DNA from: Angelakisella sp.
GTDB lineage: Bacteria; Bacillota; Clostridia; Oscillospirales; Ruminococcaceae
DNA length: 11,830 nt
Assembly (NCBI GenBank): GCA_022795575.1
Contig: JAAWGY010000043.1
Coordinates: forward strand, 1-11,830
Direction of reading: 5' to 3'
Positions 6,639 through 11,830 of the stretch are shown here, piece after piece. The notes beneath the pieces were generated by a model. That model ran no database searches, had not been told where the DNA came from, and saw only the letters and a program-made list of their open reading frames with translations. The translations under genes were made by a program, and so were the position numbers. Position 1 is the first letter of the stretch, and each line of letters begins with the position of its first letter.

Positions 6639-7370
6639 ATGACAAAGCGCATCTTGGTCTGCGAGGACGAGGACGCCATCCGGGAGTTTGTGGTGATCAA
6701 CCTGCGGCGGGCCGGCTACGACGTGGTGGATGTGCCCAACGGGGAGGAGGCCCTGCGGGTTTACGGGGAGAACAAGGGGGAGTTTGGCCTGGCCCTTTTG
6801 GACATTATGATGCCGGGCATCGATGGCTTTACCGTCTGCAAGCGGCTGCGGGAGCAGGACAAATCCATCGGCATCATCATGCTTTCGGCCAAAAGCCAGG
6901 AGATGGACAAGGTAAACGGCCTGATGCTGGGGGCGGACGACTACGTCACCAAGCCCTTTTCCCCCATGGAGCTGGTGGCCCGGGTGGATGCCGTTTTCCG
7001 CCGGGTAAATATGGCCGCCACCATCCCGGAGCCGGAAAACGAGCTGCGCTCCGGCCCCTTCCTCCTCAACGTCCGCAGCCGCAGCCTCACCAAGGACGGG
7101 CGCCGCATCGACCTTACCCAGGTGGAGTTCCAGCTGATGGAGCACTTTCTGCGCAACCCCAACGTGGCCTTGGACCGCTCCTCCCTGCTGGCCACCGTTT
7201 GGGGGGACAGCTACTTTGGGGACGACAAGATTGTGGACGTCAATATGCGCCGGCTGCGGATGAAGATCGAGGACGAGCCCAGCAAGCCCAAATTCCTTAC
7301 CACCGTGTGGGGCTTCGGTTACAAGTGGGTTTGCCCCGACCGGCCGGATCAGGAGAAGGACCAGAAGTAA
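6639..7370 (+). CDS. OmpR/PhoB-family response regulator
   Basis: A 243-residue transcription factor. The receiver domain (about 3-118) has the acidic pair Glu9/Asp10, phosphoacceptor Asp55 in LLDIMMPG, Ser83 in MLSAKS and Lys105 in VTKPFSP, so all switch residues are present. The C-terminal winged helix (about 135-231) has the family marks DLTQVEFQLMEHFLRNP and VDVNMRRLRMKIED, ending in VWGFGYKW. It is phosphorylated by its partner kinase and then binds DNA near target promoters. The ATG at 6639 follows AAAGGAGG (6621-6628), which overlaps the stop of the lipoprotein gene. A start further upstream inside that gene has no ribosome binding site and adds a non-homologous tail. The kinase gene follows after 36 bp. 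It is closest to PhoP/WalR/PhoP-like Firmicute regulators, but its target genes cannot be read from here. Confidence 0.95.
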   Translation: MTKRILVCEDEDAIREFVVINLRRAGYDVVDVPNGEEALRVYGENKGEFGLALLDIMMPGIDGFTVCKRLREQDKSIGIIMLSAKSQEMDKVNGLMLGADDYVTKPFSPMELVARVDAVFRRVNMAATIPEPENELRSGPFLLNVRSRSLTKDGRRIDLTQVEFQLMEHFLRNPNVALDRSSLLATVWGDSYFGDDKIVDVNMRRLRMKIEDEPSKPKFLTTVWGFGYKWVCPDRPDQEKDQK

Positions 7371-7406
7371 CCCGGGTGCCCATTATGGAGAAGGGAGGGG
7401 AAGGCC

Positions 7407-8825
7407 GTGGCGAAAAAGCGGATGAAGAAGATCACCAAGCGCTGGCTCATCAACAGCTTTGGGGTGGTGCTGGTGATTGTGGCGGTGATGGTGGTGGCCA
7501 CCTCCGTTTCGGTGCACAGCTACTACTACAACGGCGCCCGGCAGTTCCTCCTCTCCCGGTCCGACGCGGTGGCCACCCTGCTGGAAAATTACTCCAGGGA
7601 CAGCTCGGTGGATTTTTCGGTGCAGCTGCGCCGGCTGGTGGAGGACTACGAGTACAAGGACAAGGCGGAGCTGATGGCCATCAGCGGGGACAAAAAGGTG
7701 CTTATCACCTCCAGCGGCTTTGAGCCGGAGGAGGACCAGGAGATGCCTGACTACGACCAGGCCTACTCCTCCCAAACCGGGGTGGGGGAGTTTGTGGGGT
7801 ATGTGGGCAACGAGAAGGTGATGGCCGTCACCGTCATGTCCCGGATTATCAGCGACGACCTTTCCGCCATGCGGTACGTGGTCTCCCTCACCCGCATCGA
7901 CCAGCAGATCGTTACCACCATCCTCTTTATCTGCCTTTTGGGGCTGGCGATTATCCTTTTTGTCCTCTACTCCAGCCTGTATTTCATCAACTCCATTATC
8001 ATCCCCATCGGCGAGGTGGGCCAGACGGCCAAGCAGATTGCCCAGGGGGATTTGGGGGTGCGGATCCTGGTGGAAAAGGACGACGAGATCGGGGAGCTTT
8101 GCGCCTCCATCAACAACATGGCGGAGGAGCTGAGCAACGCCGAAAAGGTGAAGAACGACTTTATCTCTTCGGTCTCCCACGAGCTGCGCACCCCCCTTAC
8201 CGCCATCCGGGGCTGGGGGGAGACGCTGCTGGACAGCGGCGAACCGGACCGGGATACCTTCCGGAAGGGGATGCGGGTGATTATGGAGGAGACGGAGCGC
8301 CTTTCCTCCATGGTGGAGGAGCTGCTGGACTTTTCCCGGATGCAGAGCGGCCGGCTGGTGATGGAAAAGGAGCGGCTGGACGCGGTGGCCGAGCTCTCCG
8401 ACGCCGTGCTGATCTTTACCGAGCGGGCCCGGCAGGAAAACAAGGCGCTGGAGTACCAGGAGCCGGAATTCTTTGCCCCGGTGCTGGGGGACCACAACCG
8501 GCTGCGGCAGGTGTTCATCAACATTTTGGATAACGCCCTTAAGTACTCGGACAGCGGGGACGCCATCACGGTGCTGCCCCGGCTGGCGGAGGGGGCGTTT
8601 TTGGTGACGGTATCGGATACCGGCTGCGGCATCTCGGAGGAGGACCTGCCCATGGTGAAGACCCGGTTCTATAAAGGCCACACCACCCGCCGGGGCAGCG
8701 GCATCGGCCTGGCGGTGGCGGACGAGATTATCCGGATGCACGGCGGGACGCTGACGCTGGATTCGGTAAAGGACAAGGGAACCACCGTTTCCATCACCCT
8801 GCCGCTGGAGGCCCCGCAGGGATAA
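7407..8825 (+). CDS. Membrane sensor histidine kinase
   Basis: A 472-residue kinase. Domains in order: basic N-terminus, transmembrane helix 1 (about 14-35), an extracellular sensor of about 130 residues (36-165), transmembrane helix 2 (about 168-190) and a HAMP linker (about 191-243, with PIGEVGQTAKQIAQGDLGVRI). Then come the HisKA domain with phospho-acceptor His258 in SVSHELRTPLTAIRGW and an ATPase domain with N-box INILDNALKYSD (371-382), DTGCGI (404-409) and GSGIGLAVADE (430-440). All catalytic boxes are intact, so it should phosphorylate the response regulator encoded just upstream. The start is GTG at 7407, six bases after AGGGAGGGG (7392-7400). An in-frame ATG at 7422 is possible but worse placed. 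The sensor region has the size of a single PAS-like or Cache fold; its ligand is unknown. It resembles WalK/PhoR types in layout. Confidence 0.95.
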   Translation: MAKKRMKKITKRWLINSFGVVLVIVAVMVVATSVSVHSYYYNGARQFLLSRSDAVATLLENYSRDSSVDFSVQLRRLVEDYEYKDKAELMAISGDKKVLITSSGFEPEEDQEMPDYDQAYSSQTGVGEFVGYVGNEKVMAVTVMSRIISDDLSAMRYVVSLTRIDQQIVTTILFICLLGLAIILFVLYSSLYFINSIIIPIGEVGQTAKQIAQGDLGVRILVEKDDEIGELCASINNMAEELSNAEKVKNDFISSVSHELRTPLTAIRGWGETLLDSGEPDRDTFRKGMRVIMEETERLSSMVEELLDFSRMQSGRLVMEKERLDAVAELSDAVLIFTERARQENKALEYQEPEFFAPVLGDHNRLRQVFINILDNALKYSDSGDAITVLPRLAEGAFLVTVSDTGCGISEEDLPMVKTRFYKGHTTRRGSGIGLAVADEIIRMHGGTLTLDSVKDKGTTVSITLPLEAPQG

Positions 8826-8864
8826 TCGCCCCAAGTGCGCCTCCCAAGAAAGGAAGTATCAAAT

Positions 8865-9791
8865 TTGAGCACAAAGAAAACATCCATTGGGGGCCAGGCC
8901 CTCATCGAAGGGATTATGATGCGGGGGCCGGAGACCAGCGCCATGGCGGTGCGGCTGCCCGATGGCACCATCGATACCGAGACTTGGCCCACCAACAAGA
9001 CCGCCACCATCCCCTGGTACAAAAAGGCCTACTTTATCCGGGGTATCTTCAACATGGTGGATACCCTGAAGGTGGGCTTTGCCTGCCTGATGAAGTCCGC
9101 CGAAAAGGCGGGGATGGAGGAGGAAGAGCCCAGCAGCTTTGAGAAGGGGCTGGCCAAGCTTTTGGGGGCCAGCGCCGCCCAGGTGATGAACGTCCTGGCG
9201 GTGGTGCTGGGCCTGGGGCTGGCGCTGCTGCTCTTTGTGGTGCTGCCCACCTTCCTCACCTCCCTGCTGCGGCCGGTGGTGGCAAGCGGCGGGCTGCTGG
9301 CCCTGGCCGAGGGCGGTGTCAAGGTGGTTATCTTTGTCTGCTACCTGTGGCTCAGCACCCGGGTTCCGGATGTAAAGCGGCTTTTCTGCTACCACGGGGG
9401 GGAGCACAAGACCATCGCCTGCTACGAGGCCGGGGAGGAGCTGACGGTGGAAAACGTCCGCAAATACCCCCGCTTCCACCCCCGGTGCGGCACCAGCTTC
9501 CTGTTTTTGGTGCTGATAATCTCCATCCTTACCGCCTCCCTCGTCACCTGGCAGAGCGCCCTGCTGCGGATGGTGCTGAAGCTGCTGCTGCTGCCGGTGG
9601 TGGTGGGCATCGCCTACGAGCTCATCAAGCTGGCGGGGCGGTACACCAACCCCGTCACCCGGCTGATCTCCGCCCCCGGACTTCTCCTCCAGCGCCTCAC
9701 CACCGCCGAGCCGGACGACAGCATGATTGAGGTGGCCATCGCCGCCATGAAGCCGGCCATCCCCGCCGACGGCCAGTCGGACAACTGGTAA
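8865..9791 (+). CDS. DUF1385 membrane protein (YqhQ-like)
   Basis: A 308-residue membrane protein of DUF1385, called YqhQ in Bacillus, function unknown. The family hallmarks are clear: SIGGQALIEGIMMRGP at residues 7-22, and YHGGEHKTIACYEAGEELT from 176 with His177, His181 and Cys186. HPRCGT at 205-210 then adds His205 and Cys208, so these could form a metal site. Hydrophobic helices are at about 107-127, 150-165, 211-228 and 235-252. The start is TTG at 8865, eight bases after AAAGGAAG (8849-8856). The GTG at 8835 has no ribosome binding site and would add ten residues absent from the usual family start. It sits 39 bp after the kinase gene and 6 bp before prmC. The DUF1385-prmC pair is common in Firmicutes, normally with rpmE upstream; here a kinase takes that place. 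Confidence 0.93.
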   Translation: MSTKKTSIGGQALIEGIMMRGPETSAMAVRLPDGTIDTETWPTNKTATIPWYKKAYFIRGIFNMVDTLKVGFACLMKSAEKAGMEEEEPSSFEKGLAKLLGASAAQVMNVLAVVLGLGLALLLFVVLPTFLTSLLRPVVASGGLLALAEGGVKVVIFVCYLWLSTRVPDVKRLFCYHGGEHKTIACYEAGEELTVENVRKYPRFHPRCGTSFLFLVLIISILTASLVTWQSALLRMVLKLLLLPVVVGIAYELIKLAGRYTNPVTRLISAPGLLLQRLTTAEPDDSMIEVAIAAMKPAIPADGQSDNW

Positions 9792-9797
9792 GCCGCC

Positions 9798-10691
9798 ATG
9801 CCGGGTGATCACAACGCCCCCCTCCCCCGCCGGGACGGGGGCGAAACCTTGGAGCAGCTTTACCGCCGGGGCCGGAAGGCCCTGTCAGACCGCCCCGGGG
9901 CGGAGGGGGATACCCCCATGGAGGCGGCCCTTCTCTTCCGCGGCGTCTTTGGGCTGGGGCGGCAGGAGCTGCTGCTCCGGGGCGGGGAGGCGGCTTCCCC
10001 CGACCTTGCCGGGGCCTTTTGGGAGCTGGTCCGGCGGCGGCTGGCGGGGGAGCCCCTCCAGTACCTCTTAGGGGAGTGGGAGTTTTACGGCCTGCCCTTT
10101 CGGGTGGGGCCGGGGGTGCTGATCCCCCGGCCGGAGACCGAGCTGCTGGTGGACGCCGCCCTGGAGGCGGTGGTGGGCATTTCCGCCCCGGCGCTGCTGG
10201 ACCTCTGCTCCGGCAGCGGCTGCGTCCCCGTCGCCATAGCCTGCCGCCGGCCCGACGCCCGGGTGACGGGGGTGGAGCTCTCCCCCGAAGCCTTCCGGTA
10301 TTTCCGGGAGAACGCCTCCCTCAACGGCGCCGGCAACGTCACCCCCCTTTTGGGGGACGTTTTCGCCCTGCCGCCGGAGGTCCGGGGGCCCTTTGCCGCC
10401 ATCACCGCCAACCCGCCCTACATCCGCCGGGGGGAGCTGGCCTCCCTACAGGCGGAGGTGCAGCGGGAGCCGGTCCTGGCCCTGGACGGCGGGGAGGACG
10501 GGCTGGACTTTTACCGCCGCCTGCCGGGGCTCTGCCTGCCGCTGCTGGCCCCTGGCGGGGTGCTGCTGCTGGAGATTGGGGAGGACCAGGGGAAGGCGGT
10601 GGCCGGGCTGGCCGCTGCCGCGGGCTTCCGCCAGGTGGAGGTGCGCAAGGATCTTTCCGGCCTGGACCGGGTGGTGTTAGGCAGGAGATGA
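9798..10691 (+). CDS. prmC: Peptide chain release factor N5-glutamine methyltransferase
   Basis: A 297-residue cytoplasmic methyltransferase that uses S-adenosylmethionine to methylate the Gln of the GGQ loop of release factors RF1 and RF2, which raises peptide release. A helical N-terminal domain (about 16-100) ends in EPLQYLLGEWEFYGLPFRV, followed by VLIPRPETELLVD, the typical PrmC linker. The Rossmann domain has the AdoMet loop DLCSGSGCVPVAIA (135-148), acidic Glu160 and the catalytic NPPYI at 205-209 that holds the glutamine. All key parts are present and the length is normal. The ATG at 9798 is only 6 bp after the DUF1385 stop and has no clear ribosome binding site, so translation probably depends on ribosomes ending the previous gene. 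The expected neighbour prfA (RF1) is not downstream; a palindrome and terminator follow instead. Confidence 0.96.
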   Translation: MPGDHNAPLPRRDGGETLEQLYRRGRKALSDRPGAEGDTPMEAALLFRGVFGLGRQELLLRGGEAASPDLAGAFWELVRRRLAGEPLQYLLGEWEFYGLPFRVGPGVLIPRPETELLVDAALEAVVGISAPALLDLCSGSGCVPVAIACRRPDARVTGVELSPEAFRYFRENASLNGAGNVTPLLGDVFALPPEVRGPFAAITANPPYIRRGELASLQAEVQREPVLALDGGEDGLDFYRRLPGLCLPLLAPGGVLLLEIGEDQGKAVAGLAAAAGFRQVEVRKDLSGLDRVVLGRR

Positions 10692-10698
10692 TGGGACA

Positions 10699-10718
10699 CG
10701 GCAGAACCGGTTCTGCCG
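10699..10718. repeat. 20-bp perfect palindrome after prmC
   Basis: CGGCAGAACC (10699-10708) is followed at once by its exact complement GGTTCTGCCG. With no central spacer it is more like a protein-binding dyad than an RNA hairpin, though a cruciform or a hairpin with a short loop is possible. It lies eight bases past the prmC stop and twelve before the terminator. Confidence 0.6.
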
Positions 10719-10729
10719 GAAAGACGATA

Positions 10730-10768
10730 GGGGCAAGACAGGCCGTCATGGTCTGCCTTGCCCCTTTT
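10730..10768 (+). terminator. Intrinsic terminator after prmC
   Basis: GGGGCAAG (10730-10737) pairs with CTTGCCCC (10757-10764). After one A/C mismatch CAGGCC (10739-10744) pairs with GGTCTG (10750-10755) around the loop GTCAT. Four T follow (10765-10768). It is the first convincing stop after the promoter near 5212. Confidence 0.8.
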
Positions 10769-10883
10769 GGCTGCACAGGGCGGGGTGGTTTTCGGGGAGG
10801 TCTGCCCATCGGCGAAGTCCCAAGCCTCCCCGGATCTGCCTGTTCGGTTTTATTCAAAATAGAAGTTTTCTTCCAAATTCCGT

Positions 10884-10920
10884 GAAATGTCAACCATTTC
10901 TCATTTTTTTGTGGTATACT
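10884..10920 (+). promoter_or_regulatory. Promoter of the small-protein gene with overlapping inverted repeat
   Basis: TATACT (10915-10920) with an upstream TGG forms an extended -10. No good -35 is present. Where it should be lies a perfect inverted repeat, GAAATG-TCAAC-CATTTC (10884-10900), which could be an operator. Transcription would begin near 10927. The local sequence is AT-rich against a GC-rich background. Confidence 0.6.
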
Positions 10921-10926
10921 AAATAT

Positions 10927-11110
10927 GGACAGAGGGGGGCTTCCCCATGGTAGTGTGGTAAGGAACTGTTCCTGTCTTACAGTGTCCAAAACTCAAGTCA
11001 AAAGTGGAGCGGTCATCGCAAAGCGTCCTTCACCTGCGGCCAGCCATCCCATTTTTGCCAAGGGCTGGTGCCGGAAGATTACAGGCAGGTTCCAAAGGAG
11101 GTGCTTTTCC
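10927..11110 (+). other. Long structured 5' leader (candidate regulatory RNA)
   Basis: About 184 bases separate the predicted transcription start from the small-protein ATG. The pairings seen are: GGACA (10927-10931) with TGTCC (10983-10987), enclosing a G4/C4 hairpin (about 10934-10946); GTAAG-GAA (10958-10965) with TTC...CTTAC (10969-10980); and ACCTGC (11032-11037) with GCAGGT (11085-11090), enclosing GGCCAGCC (11038-11045) and its partner (11063-11072). The last stem ends three bases before the ribosome binding site. ACTGT (10965-10969) can instead pair with ACAGT (10979-10983), so alternative folds exist. It matches no riboswitch class I can recognise. The rest of the gap (10769-10883) shows nothing clear. 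Confidence 0.4.
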
Positions 11111-11281
11111 ATGGAAAACCGGGAATTAGCAGCAATGCACAGCAAGCTGGTCGTCTATCGCAGCAAGCTGCAAAGTGCCAAGGCAAAGGGCGATGTGGAG
11201 CAGGCGCGGCAGTGGCTGGAGGGGATCGCCACCCTCAAAAAGAAGATCGCCCTTTGCGCCGTCGCGCCGCCCCAGTCTTAA
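11111..11281 (+). CDS. Small helical protein, unknown function
   Basis: A 56-residue protein, too short to assign to a family. It reads as two amphipathic helices, ELAAMHSKLVVYRSKLQSAKA and VEQARQWLEGIATLKKKIA, joined at KGD. This suggests an antiparallel helical hairpin or a short coiled coil, and it ends in a Pro-rich tail. It is basic and has no membrane segment. The start at 11111 is secure: AAAGGAGGTG (11094-11103) is a near-perfect ribosome binding site seven bases upstream. The frame stays open up to an ATG at 10925, but that codon lies at or before the predicted transcription start and the extra 62 residues look non-coding. It has its own promoter, a long structured leader and a strong terminator, so it forms a single-gene unit. 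Confidence 0.75.
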   Translation: MENRELAAMHSKLVVYRSKLQSAKAKGDVEQARQWLEGIATLKKKIALCAVAPPQS

Positions 11282-11341
11282 GGCGGTGTAGCGTCTCTCC
11301 GCAGCTTCAAGGGGAGCGCAAAAGCCCCGAAACACCCACCG

Positions 11342-11373
11342 CAGCTCCCGGCCCGCCGCCGGGGGCTGTTTTT
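11342..11373 (+). terminator. Intrinsic terminator after the small-protein gene
   Basis: CAGCTCCCGGC (11342-11352) pairs with GCCGGGGGCTG (11358-11368) over 11 base pairs, one of them a G-U wobble, around the loop CCGCC. Five T follow (11369-11373). It lies 60 bases after the small-protein stop. Confidence 0.92.
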
Positions 11374-11439
11374 GTGCCCAAAAGCGGCTGCGGCCCGTCA
11401 GGCGCTGGCTTGGGGGAGGGCGGGGCCGGAGGGGTTCAT

Positions 11440-11697
11440 CCCCCCGCAGGGAATCAAAATCCGCCGGAGGCCCCACCCGACCGAAGGGAGGGAATCCCCC
11501 GCAGGGAATCAAAATCCGCCGGAGGCTCCACCCGACCGAAGGGAGGGGAACCCCCCGCAGGGAATCAAAATCCGCCGGAGGCCCCACCCGACCGAAGGGA
11601 GGGGAACCCCCCGCAGGGAATCAAAATCCGCCGGAGGCCCCACCCGACCGAAGGGAGGGGAACCCCCCGCAGGGAATAGGATCCGCCGGAGGCACCT
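11440..11697. repeat. Tandem array of about 56-bp GC-rich units
   Basis: The core GCAGGGAATC recurs with periods of 55, 56 and 56 bp at 11446, 11501, 11557 and 11613. A fifth core at 11669 (56 bp on) diverges after GCAGGGAAT. Four units are nearly identical, and the fifth loses similarity after about 11694. Each unit has ATCAAAATCCGCCGGAGG, then a hairpin CCCC-A-CCC-GACCGAA-GGG-A-GGGG. In unit 2 a C-to-T change keeps the pairing as a wobble; unit 1 is one G short, which explains its 55-bp period. Further CCCCCCGCA remnants start near 11737 and 11763. The plus strand has no stop codon in any frame of the unit, so open frames here are trivial. It resembles no CRISPR, because no unique spacers exist. 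Confidence 0.9.
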
Positions 11698-11830
11698 TAT
11701 CAGGCCAACCGGAAGGAGGGAGCGGGCCATTACGCTCCCCCCGCAAGGCCGCTGAAACCTGTCCCCCCGCAGAACCAGCCGCCCAACCAAGCATCGAGCA
11801 ACCAAACGTTGAGATTGAGGCTGTCACCCA
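11695..11830. other. Degenerate repeat remnants and right edge
   Basis: After the array the sequence keeps traces of the unit, such as ACCGGAAGGAGGGAGCG and two CCCCCCGCA motifs. It also holds a perfect hairpin, GGGAGCG (11718-11724) with CGCTCCC (11733-11739), without a T-run. The last 60 bases are less GC-rich and on the plus strand read AEPAAQPSIEQPNVEIEAVT without a visible start codon. No gene can be supported. Confidence 0.4.

Noticed and set aside
5258..6700. 480-residue antisense frame opposite the lipoprotein gene
   Set aside because: Low-complexity shadow of the plus-strand gene, which has a signal peptide, ribosome binding site and repeat motifs.
7383..8834. 483-residue antisense frame opposite the kinase gene
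   Set aside because: His/Gln/Val-rich translation typical of the reverse of a GC-rich gene. The plus-strand kinase has complete motifs.
10925..11110. N-terminal extension of the small protein from an ATG at 10925
   Set aside because: That ATG lies at or before the predicted transcription start, has no ribosome binding site, and the extra residues look non-coding. The site at 11094-11103 clearly marks 11111.
10927..11110. c-di-GMP (GEMM) riboswitch in the small-protein leader
   Set aside because: A CGCAAAGC string near 11018 recalls part of the motif, but the remaining conserved segments and helix order do not fit.
11440..11697. CRISPR array
   Set aside because: The whole 55-56-bp unit repeats, with no unique spacers between short repeats, and there are no cas genes nearby. 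It is a plain tandem repeat.
11372..11755. Proline/arginine-rich open frames across the repeat array on both strands
   Set aside because: The plus-strand unit contains no stop codon in any frame and its period is not a multiple of three, so long frames arise automatically. No ribosome binding site was seen.

Overview
The window looks like chromosome from a GC-rich, low-motility-context member of the Clostridia, most likely the Oscillospiraceae/Ruminococcaceae group. The reasons are Gram-positive style lipoproteins with lipoboxes, strong AGGAGG ribosome binding sites, GTG and TTG starts, a PhoB/WalK-type two-component system, and the Firmicute neighbour pair DUF1385 (YqhQ-like) and prmC. Species cannot be fixed from the sequence alone. 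High GC gives many long shadow frames on both strands; these were left out.

Left part (1-2735, minus strand): a three-gene operon read right to left. It runs from a histidine phosphatase, through an ATGA-coupled lipoprotein that resembles DUF4300, to a DUF975-like membrane protein. It ends in a cluster of hairpins (1-107), one of which is a bidirectional terminator. The 311-bp divergent spacer (2736-3046) holds promoters for both directions and a small perfect inverted repeat.

Middle part (3047-5164, plus strand): an XRE-type regulator, then a PilZ-domain protein likely to bind c-di-GMP, which ends at a textbook terminator. A small membrane protein follows with its own extended -10 promoter and noticeably lower GC.

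Main operon (5303-10691, plus strand): a lipoprotein with three Ca-binding-like DxDGDG repeats, an OmpR/PhoB response regulator, a sensor histidine kinase, a DUF1385 membrane protein and prmC (release factor glutamine methyltransferase). Gaps are only 16, 36, 39 and 6 bp. The first clear terminator is at 10730-10768, so all five may share one transcript starting near 5247. The lipoprotein may be a surface partner of the kinase; this is inference.

Right part (10692-11830): a palindrome and terminator, then a promoter with an inverted repeat over its -35 region. Next come a roughly 184-nt structured leader, a 56-residue helical protein with a perfect ribosome binding site, and another strong terminator. 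The last 390 bases hold a tandem array of about 56-bp GC-rich units, each able to fold into a hairpin, that degenerates towards the right edge.

No phage, transposase, rRNA, tRNA or CRISPR was found. The most unusual items are the 56-bp repeat array, the structured leader of the small protein, the hairpin that buries the ribosome binding site of the DUF975 gene, and the lipoprotein-kinase-translation operon.
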